From Halomonas eurihalina (GTDB lineage: Bacteria > Pseudomonadota > Gammaproteobacteria > Pseudomonadales > Halomonadaceae), in contig NZ_VTPU01000004.1 in assembly GCF_008274785.1 (NCBI RefSeq), positions 174,882 through 238,881 of the forward strand: 64,000 bases of DNA. The letters run 5' to 3'. The notes under the pieces were generated by a model, which worked only from the letters and a program-made list of their open reading frames with translations, was not told the DNA's origin and made no database searches. The position numbers were made by a program, and so were the translations under genes. The number at the start of each line of letters is the position of its first letter. Positions within the stretch are counted from its first letter, which is position 1. Positions 16,638-25,553 of this stretch are shown piece by piece.

Positions 16638-19112
16638 GTGGCGAGGTGTGCCTTGGTCGATCCCTTGAATGCCTGGTGGGCCCAACAGCTGGTGCTGTGT
16701 GGTTGGGCCTTTGCACCCGATCCTCTGGCGCTCGAGCCGGAGATGGCGCGCACCCGTCTGGCGAGTCTTGACGTTGTCGATCGCGGGGAACTGGGCTGGC
16801 GCCTGCTGGAGGCGCTGGATAGCGCCCACCCTGATCCGGCACGCTTACTGGCCGCACTGGAAGTGACGGCCCTGGCAGGGGCGGCCGAGTGGCTGAGTGA
16901 ATCGCGGGCCCGGCAATGGGGACAGCGCCTGGCCGAGGAGATTCACGCCCACCACGCCGGCCTGGACGACTGGCTAGCGGCGTTGCGTCGCGCGCGTAAC
17001 GATGAGGGGTGGGTCCGCGGCGATGACGGCTTCGCCGAGGCCTGCGAGGCCCTGGCCACCCTGGAGCACGATGGCGAGGGCGTGACCTGGGAAATGCTGC
17101 GCGACTGGTTGCTGGCCAATCGGCAGACGCCGGCACTGTGGCCCGAGGAGGCCGAGGCTCGGGTATGGCGGCTGAGAGCCGCCTTCAGCCCGGTGCTTGA
17201 GACGCCGGCATGCACGCTGGACTGGCAGGGGCTCGAGGCCTGGTTGGCCGAGTCGTGGCAGGTGACAGGGCGCGACGAGCTGATTCGGTTGCTCTTGTGG
17301 CTGGGTTCTCAGGGCGACCGGCAGGGCTGGGATCTCGATGCCAATCGGTTGCTCGAGGCCAATGCCGAGGCGCGCCGTCGCTGGCATGCCGGGCTGGCGC
17401 CCCGGGACCGCGATTTCGGTCGTGTCCTGCTGGGCTTCGTGGAAAGGGGCGAGCCGCTGGAATGGGCGGCCTGGGATTGGCTGCGGATGATCGACCTGGC
17501 CTGGGCCGGTGCCTGCCTAGGCTGGCTTGCCGATGACGAGGCCCGGGACGTCGCGCTGCACGGTGCGGATCTGGTGCTGCACCGTTATAGCGACTGGCCA
17601 GCACTCGCGCGGGCCTATCAGCGAGGGCGCAGCCTGTTCGAAGGGCAGGATCTACTGGGCGACTTCGAGGCCGACTGGCGCTTGCTCCTGCATGCCCCGG
17701 TGAGTCCCTGGAAACCCGCCCTGCAGGAAATGATCGATGCCGAACTGATCGAAGCCTCCCGGGAACGCATACGCGGCTGGCGTCGCGATCCGCGTCATTG
17801 GGTGCTGGCCCTGGCGGCGGTACGCGAGCCCGAGCTGGCGTTGCGCCAGGGAGTGGCGCCGAGCCTGCCGCTGGCACGTTGTGAGGACGCGCGCGGCCAC
17901 TTGACCGAGACGCTCGACCTGCATGCCGACGAAGGCGTGGAGGCGCTGACGCGCTACTGGTTGCCGGCCCAAGCCCATCATCTCAATCAACTCGCGGCGG
18001 ACGCGGCCCATGGCGCCTTGCCGTCGTCCCAAACGCCCTTCGGCCAGATTGCCGCCGGCGATCAGGCAGGGCGCGATGCACTGGGGCGCGCCAGTCGCCA
18101 CGCCGCGACCATCCATATGGCGGAGAAGTTCGCATTCCACCTGCAGATGGCCATGGACAGCGAGTGGTTCGAGGCGCCGCGCCTGGCGGAGTTGGCGACG
18201 GCGTTACAGGGTTCATTGTGCCGCTTCTATCCCGATGCTCGCCGTCTGCTGTCGGCCTGGGCGCATTGGGAGGCCTTGCTGCCCGAGCCCGAGCAACCCT
18301 CCCTGGAGGCGGAGATCCTCTGGCACCGCGATGATCCGGGCAGCCTCTTCCATTGGCTCGACTGGCGTGGTGGCGCATGGCGGGAGCCGGGGCCACGCCC
18401 GGGACTCAGCCAGTTTACCGCCATGGCCCTGGTTGGGCCTCTCAACAGTGCGATCTGGAGCCTGCCGCAACCGGAGAGCGAGCGTGAGTGCGTCTCGATC
18501 CGCGAGTGGGTGGATGGCCATTACGCTGTACATGGCCCGGAAGGGCTGGCGGAGTTCATCGATTACCTGCTGGAGGTCGGTGACCGTCAGGAATACCAGA
18601 TCAACTACGCGCCTTATACCCTCAACCCGGCACGCCTGGCCTCGGAGATTGCGACCCTGGAAAGCGATGACTGTGGTGAAGAGGAGCGCAACCACCTGTT
18701 GCGCCTCGAGCGTGTGCGCGCCAATGAGGATGGCTGCAACGACCTGGACCTCGCTGCCTGGGATCTGGCCCAGGCCGTGGATCTTGCCATTGCCGGCCGT
18801 CAGTTGGACTGGCTGAGCGAGGAGGCGTTCTTCGCCAGGCTGCGGCGTGCTCACACACTGGCCGCCAGCCATTACGGTGGATGGGAGGAGTACGCGCGCG
18901 GACTTTACGCCGGTTTTTCCTTCTTCATGGGGGAGACTCCCGAGCGCGAGGCGTTCCTGGGCGGCTTTCGCCAGGCCCTGGCCAGTTGGCTTGCCGCCGC
19001 GCCGCCGCTGACGGGCCCCTGGGCGAGTCTAGACTTTCCCGGCGCGCGTCCGCGTCATTGGGCGCCGATGCATGTGGATACTCTCCCGGGGGATGAGAGG
19101 CTGCTGCATTGA
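16638..19112 (+). CDS. Large protein with three DUF1266-like repeats
   Basis: 824 residues from a GTG start; a TTG at 16653, preceded by GAGG, would give MVDPLNAWW and may be the true start. I see three copies of one alpha-helical pattern: near residues 55-115 (AALEVTALAGAAEWLSE), 260-350 (DWLRMIDLAWAGACLGWLADDEA, then SDWPALARAYQRGRSLFEG) and 705-800 (WDLAQAVDLAIAGRQLDWLSEEA, then GGWEEYARGLYAGFSFFMGE). This is the DUF1266 (YbeU/YbeR) pattern with its WLSEE and W-x-x-Y/F-x-R-x-Y motifs. No signal peptide or membrane helix is seen. Function unknown; acidic and Trp-rich. It stands alone, divergent from gabDT. Confidence 0.75.
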   Translation: MARCALVDPLNAWWAQQLVLCGWAFAPDPLALEPEMARTRLASLDVVDRGELGWRLLEALDSAHPDPARLLAALEVTALAGAAEWLSESRARQWGQRLAEEIHAHHAGLDDWLAALRRARNDEGWVRGDDGFAEACEALATLEHDGEGVTWEMLRDWLLANRQTPALWPEEAEARVWRLRAAFSPVLETPACTLDWQGLEAWLAESWQVTGRDELIRLLLWLGSQGDRQGWDLDANRLLEANAEARRRWHAGLAPRDRDFGRVLLGFVERGEPLEWAAWDWLRMIDLAWAGACLGWLADDEARDVALHGADLVLHRYSDWPALARAYQRGRSLFEGQDLLGDFEADWRLLLHAPVSPWKPALQEMIDAELIEASRERIRGWRRDPRHWVLALAAVREPELALRQGVAPSLPLARCEDARGHLTETLDLHADEGVEALTRYWLPAQAHHLNQLAADAAHGALPSSQTPFGQIAAGDQAGRDALGRASRHAATIHMAEKFAFHLQMAMDSEWFEAPRLAELATALQGSLCRFYPDARRLLSAWAHWEALLPEPEQPSLEAEILWHRDDPGSLFHWLDWRGGAWREPGPRPGLSQFTAMALVGPLNSAIWSLPQPESERECVSIREWVDGHYAVHGPEGLAEFIDYLLEVGDRQEYQINYAPYTLNPARLASEIATLESDDCGEEERNHLLRLERVRANEDGCNDLDLAAWDLAQAVDLAIAGRQLDWLSEEAFFARLRRAHTLAASHYGGWEEYARGLYAGFSFFMGETPEREAFLGGFRQALASWLAAAPPLTGPWASLDFPGARPRHWAPMHVDTLPGDERLLH

Positions 19113-19262
19113 TCGCGTGTCAAGAAAACCATATCAAAGACAACAATGTTGAAATATCGGCACCTATAAGTCGTTGTTCTTGGCTATTATGCGAAAAATG
19201 TCTATGCTGAGGCGCGATAAGTCCATCCGCGCATGAGCGGGTCTGGCCTGCCGGGTCATCGC

Positions 19263-19289
19263 CAATGCTTGGCGGAGCGGGAAGCATTG
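19263..19289. other. Perfect 8-bp inverted repeat in a 334-bp gap
   Basis: CAATGCTT and AAGCATTG flank an 11-nt spacer. It lies in the 19113-19446 gap before the NlpC/P60 gene, the most AT-rich part of the neighbourhood. It could be a regulator site or a leader hairpin. Nothing else recognisable is seen in the gap. Confidence 0.4.
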
Positions 19290-19446
19290 CAAGATGCCGT
19301 ATAGGGTGGGCAGTCACGAGTGGTGAACGATGTCGCTAGGCCGGTTTTTGCTTGAGATGGCCGGCTGTGACTCGTCCTGAATGATGCTCAGAAAGAAAGC
19401 CAAACCAGGAAGCAATCAAGGAGTATGACAGGGTGAGGGAGCAGGG

Positions 19447-20082
19447 ATGATCAATCCAGGGTCGCGTCGCCTCGTTCCCGTGGCGTTGTTGTGTGTCATG
19501 CTGGCGGGTTGTGCCGCCTCGGGCGGTTCCCCGTCTCCGGAAGAACCAACGGGCAATTACTTCGCCCGTGACCTGCCGGGGCTGCCCGGAGGCCCGATGA
19601 TGTCGCCGGCAGATAATCCCATCCTGCAGGCTCGCCAACTGGGTAATCCGCCCCCCACCCTGATTCGCCAGGCCCTGCTGGCCCAGCACGAACACTGGTT
19701 GGGCACTCCCTACCGACTGGGCGGCACCACGCGCAGCGGCATCGACTGTTCGGCACTGGTGCAGCATGTCTTCGCCGATACTTTCCGTCTCGAGATGCCG
19801 CGCACCACGGCTCGCCAGGTGCATGAGGGACGACAGATCTCGCGGGATGAATTGCGTCCCGGCGATCTGGTGTTCTTCCGTCCCCCCGGTGCCTATCGGC
19901 ATGTGGGCATCTATGTCGGCGAAGGCCGTTTCCTGCATGCGTCTTCCTCGCGCGGCGTCAAGCTCTCCTCTCTGGATAATCAATACTGGCAGCGCTATTA
20001 CTGGCAGAGCCGGCGTGCACTGGATACCCGGCATCTGGCGCAGCGTCTCGACAGCAGTGTGATCGCCTCCGGCGAGGGGTGA
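19447..20082 (+). CDS. NlpC/P60 family cell-wall endopeptidase, lipoprotein
   Basis: 211 residues. A lipoprotein signal peptide ends in the lipobox LAGC with Cys22 as the acylation site. A linker of about 50 residues precedes an NlpC/P60 domain with the catalytic triad Cys101 (GIDCSALV), His152 (YRHVGIYVG) and His164 (FLHASS). Such MepS/Spr-like enzymes cut D,L peptide cross-links in peptidoglycan from the outer-membrane face during growth. The residue after Cys22 is Ala, so outer-membrane sorting is expected. It faces the LysR gene and ends 11 nt before it. Confidence 0.9.
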   Translation: MINPGSRRLVPVALLCVMLAGCAASGGSPSPEEPTGNYFARDLPGLPGGPMMSPADNPILQARQLGNPPPTLIRQALLAQHEHWLGTPYRLGGTTRSGIDCSALVQHVFADTFRLEMPRTTARQVHEGRQISRDELRPGDLVFFRPPGAYRHVGIYVGEGRFLHASSSRGVKLSSLDNQYWQRYYWQSRRALDTRHLAQRLDSSVIASGEG

Positions 20083-20093
20083 TGAGCGGGCGT

Positions 20094-20972
20094 TCAGCGA
20101 TTGGCGATCACGAAGTCGACGAAGGCCTGCTCCGCCCGTGACAGGTAGGCGCCTTCGGCCCAGGCCAGCGACAGGTCCATCCAGCTCGGTGGCGCGAAGG
20201 AGACGGCTGTTAGTTCCGGTTCCTCCACGACGCGTCGCAGGAAAGTGGTGATGCCGAAGCCGCGGCGCACTATAGCCTTGGTCAGCGGTATCAGGTTGGA
20301 TTCGAAGGCGATATTCGCCTCGGTGCCGCAGTGCTGCGACAAGGCATCGATGAATTCGCGGTGAAAGTAGCCATCCTGGAACAGCACCAGGGGTTCGGCG
20401 AAGAAGGCCTCCGGCGTCACGCTGTCGTAGTCGGCGAAGGGGTGCTCCCGCGGTACGCAGACGACCATTTCCTCCCGTGTCAGATGGCGTTTCGCCAAGT
20501 GTCGACTGGCACCGTCATCGATGACCACGCCCAGATCCAGCTCGCCACTGGCGATCATGTGCTGCAAGCGTCGCGCGCCGGCTTCCACTACGGTCAGCCG
20601 GATGCCGGGATGCTGTGCCTTGAAGCCCATCAGCAGTGGCGGGAAATAATAGGACCCGAGCATCGAGGGGATGCCGATGCGGACCTCGCCCTTGACCAGA
20701 TCGTGGAGTTCGCGCATGGCCAGGTGAGCGGTTTCGGCGCGCTCGAGCAGCTGACGGGCATGCTCGACCAGCGCTTCTCCCTCCGTGGTGAGCGCGATAC
20801 GACGTTCGTGGCGATGAAACAGAGTCAGTTCGAGACGGCGCTCCAGGTTGGCGATGGATTGGCTCACCGCGGATTGCGCGATGTGCAGCTCCCTGGCGGC
20901 GGCCCCGAAACCGCCCTGGTCGACGACCGCCAGGAAGACCTGCAGGGCGCGAAGGTCGAAGGGTAGGGTCAT
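20094..20972 (-). CDS. LysR-family transcriptional regulator
   Basis: 292 residues. The N-terminal winged helix-turn-helix is seen in ALQVFLAVVDQGGFGAAARELHIAQSAVSQSIANLERRL (core: AAARELHIAQSAVSQS), followed by a periplasmic-binding-protein-like effector domain with VRIGIPSMLGSYYFPPLL. It is transcribed away from an adjacent MFS exporter gene, the same arrangement as E. coli ynfL/ynfM, and very likely controls that gene and itself. The inducer cannot be told. Confidence 0.9.
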   Translation of the reverse strand: MTLPFDLRALQVFLAVVDQGGFGAAARELHIAQSAVSQSIANLERRLELTLFHRHERRIALTTEGEALVEHARQLLERAETAHLAMRELHDLVKGEVRIGIPSMLGSYYFPPLLMGFKAQHPGIRLTVVEAGARRLQHMIASGELDLGVVIDDGASRHLAKRHLTREEMVVCVPREHPFADYDSVTPEAFFAEPLVLFQDGYFHREFIDALSQHCGTEANIAFESNLIPLTKAIVRRGFGITTFLRRVVEEPELTAVSFAPPSWMDLSLAWAEGAYLSRAEQAFVDFVIANR

Positions 20973-21059
20973 AAGCCTTGATGATGGACGTTATCATAAT
21001 ATTCTGTTTGGCTTATCATCTTAACCGGACGATCATGGCCATCCAAGCCGGAGGTACTC
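20973..21059. promoter_or_regulatory. Divergent LysR/MFS promoter region
   Basis: The 87-bp gap is AT-rich and contains two TTATCAT copies (TTATCATAATATTC and CTTATCATCTTAAC), plus ATAAGCC at one end mirrored by GGCTTAT at about 21009. Repeated TTATCA boxes of this kind are suited to a LysR-type operator shared by both genes. The assignment is inferred from position and symmetry. Confidence 0.4.
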
Positions 21060-22268
21060 ATGATCGTCGTTCGTAGCCGCGCCTGGTGGCGCGCCACCCT
21101 GGCCTTGTGCCTGGGATCCTTGCTGGTCTTTCTCAATCTCTATGTCCCGCAGCCGCTGCTGCCGTTGATGCGTGAGGCCTACGGGATTTCGACATTGGCG
21201 GCCAGTCTGACGATGTCGGTCTCGACGCTGGCCCTGGCCGCGGCGCTGCTGGTCTTCGGCCCCTTGTCGGATGCCGTCGGACGTGCCGGCATCATGCGCC
21301 TGACGCTGATGCTTGCCGGGTTGCTGTCGATCGTTCTGGCCTTTGCGCCGAGTTTCGAAACCCTGCTGATCCTGCGTGCCGTGCAAGGTTTCGTGCTGGG
21401 CGGGCTGCCGGCGGTGGCGATCGCCTGGATGGGCGATGAGTTCGACAGGCCTGCGCTGTTGTCGGCGGTCGGGCTCTATATCGGCGCCAATACCCTGGGC
21501 GGCATTGGTGGACGTGTGATCGGTGGCTCGATGGCCGAGATCGGTGGTGTGTCGGCCAGTTTCCTGGCGGTGGGGGCGCTGACCCTGGTCGGGGGTGCGG
21601 TATTCTGGCGCCTGCTGCCGCCGGCCAGGCGTTTCGAGCCGCGCCGCTTTCGTCTGCGCGAGGCGCGGGCCGGTCTCGCCGGGCATCTGCGCAATCCTGT
21701 GCTGCTGGGTGCCTATCTGTTGGGAGGGTTGAATTTTCTGATCTTCATCAACCAGTACAGCTACATCACCTTTCGCTTGGCAGCGCCTCCTTTCGAACTG
21801 GGAGAGCAGTGGCTCGGGCTGCTGTTTCTGACTTATCTCAGCGGTACCCTGGGCTCGACGCTGTCCGGCCGCCTCTCGCGGGCGATTCCCCAGCCGACAT
21901 GCATGGCGTTCGGTATCCTGCTGCTGATGGCGGGCACGGCCCTGACGCTTTCCGATCATCTCTTCCTGATTCTGGCGGGATTGACCGTCAATGCCTTCGG
22001 CTTTTTTCTCGCCCATTCGATGGCCTCGAGCTGGGTGGGGCGCCACGCACAGCATGATCGGGGCAGCGCCTCGGCGCTGTATCTGGTGTTCTATTACACG
22101 GGGGCGAGCCTGGGAGGGTTTTGGCTGGAGCCTTTCTGGTTGATGGGGAACTGGTTGGGCGTAGTGTTTGCTTCCTGGCTGATTCTGGCCATCACCTTCG
22201 CGATCGCCTGGTGGTTGCGCCGCGGCGAGCGTCGCCATTCCATGGCGAACGAGCCGATCGGGGGCTGA
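21060..22268 (+). CDS. MFS transporter (YnfM-like)
   Basis: 402 residues with twelve predicted helices. Motif A appears as GPLSDAVGRAGIMRL after helix 2, and the opening LNLYVPQPLLPLMREAYGIS is characteristic of the YnfM/arabinose-efflux group. Divergent from a LysR gene, giving the regulator/exporter pair seen for ynfL-ynfM in enterobacteria. Likely a proton-coupled exporter of a small organic compound, with substrate unknown. It ends 8 nt before the convergent msrA gene, with no clear terminator between. Confidence 0.87.
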   Translation: MIVVRSRAWWRATLALCLGSLLVFLNLYVPQPLLPLMREAYGISTLAASLTMSVSTLALAAALLVFGPLSDAVGRAGIMRLTLMLAGLLSIVLAFAPSFETLLILRAVQGFVLGGLPAVAIAWMGDEFDRPALLSAVGLYIGANTLGGIGGRVIGGSMAEIGGVSASFLAVGALTLVGGAVFWRLLPPARRFEPRRFRLREARAGLAGHLRNPVLLGAYLLGGLNFLIFINQYSYITFRLAAPPFELGEQWLGLLFLTYLSGTLGSTLSGRLSRAIPQPTCMAFGILLLMAGTALTLSDHLFLILAGLTVNAFGFFLAHSMASSWVGRHAQHDRGSASALYLVFYYTGASLGGFWLEPFWLMGNWLGVVFASWLILAITFAIAWWLRRGERRHSMANEPIGG

Positions 22269-22276
22269 CGGCGGTA

Positions 22277-22900
22277 TCAGGGGCGTGCGCTGGCTTCGGC
22301 TTCGTCGCCCCAGATCTCTTCGAGACGATCCGAGCGTCCGCAGGCGGACTTGTAGAAGTGGTAACGCAGCGGGTTCTTGTCGTAGAAGTTCTGGTGGTAA
22401 GTTTCGGCCGAATAGAAGGCCTTGAAGTCGCTGATCTCGGTGGCCACTTTGCGGTCGAAGCGTTCGGCCACCGCCTCGCGGCTGGCTTCGGCCAGTTGCC
22501 GTTGTTTAGCGTCCATCGGGAAGAGGGCGCTGCGATAGGATGGGCCCTCGTCGCAGAATTGCCGATTTTCGGCGAAAGGGTCGACATTGCGCCAGAACAC
22601 GTAAAGTAAAGTGTCATAGTCCACCCGGGTAGGGTCGTATTCGACCTTGACCGCCTCGGCGTGGCCGGTGCCACCGGCGACGACTCGATCGTAGCTGGGA
22701 TCGGCCACGTCTCCACCGCTGAAGCCCGAGGTGGTGGAGATCACGCCCTCGACCTTGTCGTAGGCCTCCTCGACGCACCAGAAGCAACCGGCCGCGAAAA
22801 CGGCACTGGCGGTATCGGTGTTGTCGGCCATGGCAGAAGGGGCGAGGCCGGCGATCAGCAGCAGCGGCCAACATCGTGCGGGGAGTGGCGAGATTGGCAT
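22277..22900 (-). CDS. msrA: Peptide methionine sulfoxide reductase MsrA, exported form
   Basis: 207 residues. It reduces methionine-S-sulfoxide in proteins. The catalytic Cys39 lies in AAGCFWCVEEAYDKVEG; the family blocks GHAEAVKVEYDP and ETYHQNFYDKNP follow, and a second Cys near the C-terminus (SACGRSD) could resolve the disulfide. The start at 22900 has GAGG 9 nt upstream. The first 25 residues form a hydrophobic stretch ending in SAMA, a signal peptide, so this MsrA should act in the periplasm, unlike the cytoplasmic housekeeping enzyme. Its electron donor there is not apparent nearby. Confidence 0.9.
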   Translation of the reverse strand: MPISPLPARCWPLLLIAGLAPSAMADNTDTASAVFAAGCFWCVEEAYDKVEGVISTTSGFSGGDVADPSYDRVVAGGTGHAEAVKVEYDPTRVDYDTLLYVFWRNVDPFAENRQFCDEGPSYRSALFPMDAKQRQLAEASREAVAERFDRKVATEISDFKAFYSAETYHQNFYDKNPLRYHFYKSACGRSDRLEEIWGDEAEASARP

Positions 22901-23053
22901 GATGGCGATCCTCGAGACGGCGCCTGTCGGCAATATATGGCAAGGGCTGGCGAATCCCCTGTAGATTCGATGTCTATAGGATGTCAGGGTTCCTCGCAAG
23001 CCCTGCAAAGGGCTCACATCGCCGTGACTGTCATCATCGCAAGGAGGCTCCCT

Positions 23054-23692
23054 ATGCTAGATCGCTGGACCATGCCGCTGACCCAGGCCCCCTTGCACTG
23101 GATGGCGTGGGGGCTGGCGCGCTTGGGTGTCCGGCCCGACCAGGTGACCCTGGTAGCGTTCTTGATCGGCATGCTGGCGTTACCCTTGCTGGCATGGCAG
23201 GCCTATGCGGCGGCGCTGGTCATGATCCTGCTCAACCGGCTGGGCGATGGTCTGGATGGTGCCCTGGCAAGATACATCGGCCGTGCCAGCGATGCTGGCG
23301 GATTTCTCGATATTGGCCTCGACTTCGTCTTCTATGCCGCCGTGGTGCTGGGGTTCGTCCTGGCCGATCCGGCCGTCAATGCCCTGGCAGGTGCATTCCT
23401 GTTGTTCTCGTTCATCGGCACCGGGACGTCCTTTCTGGCCTTTGCCATCATGGCGGCCCGCCATGGGCTGGAAAGACCGCGCTTTCAGCGCAAGGCCTTC
23501 TATTACCTGCATGGCCTGACCGAGGGTACCGAGACGGTCGTGGCGCTGATGGCATTCTGCCTGTGGCCAGGGCAGTTTCCAGTTCTGGCGACGCTGTTTG
23601 CCGTGGCCTGCCTGATCACGACCGCGACTCGCCTGTGGGGCGGCTATCGAACCCTGGCCGCGCTACCGGTGGAGAACCACGATGCGGTTTGA
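23054..23692 (+). CDS. CDP-alcohol phosphatidyltransferase family membrane protein
   Basis: 212 residues with about six membrane helices. The full CDP-alcohol phosphotransferase signature DG-x2-AR-x8-G-x3-D-x3-D is present (DGALAR near residue 65, then GGFLDIGLD). AAGGAGG lies 6-12 nt before the ATG. The family joins a CDP-activated lipid or alcohol to an alcohol acceptor in phospholipid or osmolyte synthesis. It is shorter than and unlike PgsA or PssA in detail, so the specific reaction is open. It stands alone, divergent from msrA. Confidence 0.87.
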   Translation: MLDRWTMPLTQAPLHWMAWGLARLGVRPDQVTLVAFLIGMLALPLLAWQAYAAALVMILLNRLGDGLDGALARYIGRASDAGGFLDIGLDFVFYAAVVLGFVLADPAVNALAGAFLLFSFIGTGTSFLAFAIMAARHGLERPRFQRKAFYYLHGLTEGTETVVALMAFCLWPGQFPVLATLFAVACLITTATRLWGGYRTLAALPVENHDAV

Positions 23693-23723
23693 GGGGATTG
23701 GGGGAGGGAGGAAAAGCAGACAC

Positions 23724-23753
23724 AAAAAAGGGAGCGACCCGCCGGTCGCTCCC
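23724..23753 (-). terminator. Rho-independent terminator of slyD
   Basis: GGGAGCGACC and GGTCGCTCCC form a perfect 10-bp stem with a CGCC loop. On the minus strand it is followed by six T. It lies 35 nt beyond the slyD stop and can also close the convergent plus-strand gene. Confidence 0.88.
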
Positions 23754-23788
23754 GCTATCGAACCGTTGGCTCGGCGCGGACAGGGCAC

Positions 23789-24271
23789 TCAGTGCTCCTG
23801 GTCGCCCTCGCCATGCACGTGGCCATGCTCGATTTCTTCCTGGCTGGCTTCGCGAACCTCGGCGATCTCGACGTCGAAGTTCAACTGCTGGCCGGCCAGC
23901 GGATGGTTGCCGTCGACGGTGACGGTGTCGCCTTCGACCTTGGTCACGGTGACCATCAGCGGTCCACCCTGGGTCTGGGCCTGGAACTGCATGCCGGGTT
24001 CCACGTTTTCGACGCCCTGGAAGGCATCCCGCGGGACTTCCTGCACCAGCTGCGGCTGCACCTCACCGTAGCCTTCTTCCGGCGTGACCTGGGCTTGAAG
24101 CTTGTCGCCAGCCGCGCGGCCTTCCATTTCCTTCTCGAGGCCCGGAATGATGTTGCCGGCGCCATGGAGATAGGTCAGCGGCTCACGACCCTCTGAGCTG
24201 TCCAGCACTTCACCTGCATCGTTGGTCAGGGTGTAGTGAAAAGCGACAACCGAATTTTGCGCGATCTGCAT
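23789..24271 (-). CDS. slyD: FKBP-type peptidyl-prolyl isomerase SlyD
   Basis: 160 residues. The FKBP domain opens with VVAFHYTLTNDAGEVLDSS and has LTYLHGAGNIIPGLEKEMEG; the inserted chaperone flap (residues about 65-130) carries VTPEEGYGEV. The C-terminal tail is short and His-rich (EHGHVHGEGDQEH), suited to metal binding as in SlyD. It catalyses prolyl isomerisation and chaperones client proteins in the cytoplasm. AAAGG precedes the start. Length is within the SlyD/FkpB-like range. Confidence 0.92.
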   Translation of the reverse strand: MQIAQNSVVAFHYTLTNDAGEVLDSSEGREPLTYLHGAGNIIPGLEKEMEGRAAGDKLQAQVTPEEGYGEVQPQLVQEVPRDAFQGVENVEPGMQFQAQTQGGPLMVTVTKVEGDTVTVDGNHPLAGQQLNFDVEIAEVREASQEEIEHGHVHGEGDQEH

Positions 24272-24480
24272 TGATGAACCTTTGGTGAGTGCATGTAAGA
24301 TGGCATGGTAACGTGGGATATCCGGCTCTGTCAGTGGCTCTGGGGATTTTTCAGGTTATCGCGTACGTGCCTGAAGTGGATTCACGTCACGAGTCGCCGG
24401 TTGCGTGCCGTGGCGGGTGGGGATACCCTTTGGAGATCACATTTTCCCCGCCGTCTTCCCGACCTCTTGTGGAGAACTTC

Positions 24481-24762
24481 ATGATCGTGACCTTGATCTG
24501 GGTGATCGCCTTCGCCGTGATCCTGTTGCTGTGCCTGAAACGCTGGGAGACGTCCGTCAGTGGCGCGGTGGGCAAGCTGCTGCCCGATATCCTGCGCAGC
24601 GAGGATGATCGCTGGGTCTGGAGTCCCGCTATCGCAGTGCTGGGGGCCACGGCTATCGTGCGTCCGGTGGACATGATCTTGACGCTGTTGATCATCGGCC
24701 TGCTGGTGCTGATTGGTGGCAAGCTGGTGTGCTGGGCGATGAGCAAGATCGACTTCCACTGA
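24481..24762 (+). CDS. Small two-helix membrane protein, unknown
   Basis: 93 residues from the ATG at 24481, preceded by GGAG. Two strongly hydrophobic segments (residues about 3-19 and 60-84) flank a polar central region with ERWETSVSG-like charge. I do not recognise the family. The reading frame extends upstream but without a membrane-protein character or a ribosome-binding site, so the shorter form is preferred. It is transcribed away from slyD and closed by a very strong hairpin. Confidence 0.6.
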   Translation: MIVTLIWVIAFAVILLLCLKRWETSVSGAVGKLLPDILRSEDDRWVWSPAIAVLGATAIVRPVDMILTLLIIGLLVLIGGKLVCWAMSKIDFH

Positions 24763-24788
24763 CGCTTGCGTCTCGATGCTGACTGACG

Positions 24789-24825
24789 AACAGGGCCCGC
24801 GGATGATTGATCCGCGGGCCCTGTT
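24789..24825. terminator. Strong bidirectional terminator hairpin
   Basis: A perfect 16-bp stem runs from AACAGGG to its mirror CCCTGTT with a 5-nt loop (GATTG). It sits between the plus-strand small membrane gene (ends 24762) and the minus-strand lipoprotein gene (ends 24866), so it probably terminates both. Confidence 0.85.
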
Positions 24826-24865
24826 GCGTGTAACGGTGTCGTGGACCGTTAGCTGATATCAGATA

Positions 24866-25333
24866 TCAGTAGGGCGCGACGCTGACGTTGCGGCCGGTGC
24901 CGATCAGACGCACTTTCTGGCCCACCTGGAAGCTCTGGTCCGATTTTTGTACCACGACGACCTGCTCGCCGTTGTTCTTGCGGATCTCGAGTTCCGTGGC
25001 ATTGACCATGTTGGTGGATTCCTCGATCTTGGTGCCGGCCACGGCACCGCCGATGGCGCCGGCTGCGGTGGCGAGCTGGCGTCCGGAGCCGCCGCCGATC
25101 TGATTGCCGAGCAGGCCACCGATGATGGCGCCGCCGCCACTACCCAGCAGGCCTCCGGCCCGGCTGTCGGCTTGGATCTGCACCGGGCGCATGGCAGTGA
25201 TGGTGCCGATGGTGACGCTCTGGGCAGACTTTGCCTGGTTGCCGGAATAAACGTTGCCCGAATAGGGCGAGGTGTTGGCACAGCCGGCGAGTGTCAGGGT
25301 GCTCAGGACCAGTACGGGGAGAAGACGCTTCAT
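24866..25333 (-). CDS. Glycine-zipper outer-membrane lipoprotein (SlyB-like)
   Basis: 155 residues. The lipobox LAGC lies at residues 15-18 after a short signal peptide. A glycine-zipper 2TM segment follows (GGLLGSGGGAIIGGLLGNQIGG, then a second glycine-rich stretch AAGAIGGAVAGTKIEE), and the C-terminus is a small beta domain (QVGQKVRLIGTG). This is the SlyB/Pcp outer-membrane lipoprotein pattern, linked to envelope integrity. AAGGAGG precedes the start at 25333; the upstream extension of the frame lacks these signals. Confidence 0.88.
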   Translation of the reverse strand: MKRLLPVLVLSTLTLAGCANTSPYSGNVYSGNQAKSAQSVTIGTITAMRPVQIQADSRAGGLLGSGGGAIIGGLLGNQIGGGSGRQLATAAGAIGGAVAGTKIEESTNMVNATELEIRKNNGEQVVVVQKSDQSFQVGQKVRLIGTGRNVSVAPY

Positions 25334-25489
25334 GTGTGACCTCCTTGCCAAAATGGTATGCGTGACAGCGATGTTGGCCGGTGATGTGCTGTCTGAACGC
25401 GGCAAACGGTGAATGGATGTGTTTCCGAGTCTATCTCGGAGGCATGAGTTTGACCAGTGATCGGCGGGGTCGTGCGTTTGAACCATAAA

Positions 25490-25514
25490 ACCCCCGCGCC
25501 TGATGGCGGGGGGT
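25490..25514 (-). terminator. Terminator of the 66-residue protein gene
   Basis: A G/C-only hairpin (CCCCCGC against GCGGGGG with a small bulge) is followed on the minus strand by TTTTATGG. It lies about 40 nt after the stop of the small gene at 25554. Confidence 0.75.
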
Positions 25515-25553
25515 GGGGTTGGGCATGCGCGGGCATTTTTACAGTGCTTGTGC

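Noticed and set aside
19263..19289. Attachment site for an integrated element
   Set aside because: It is a short inverted repeat without a matching direct repeat, integrase or tRNA nearby.
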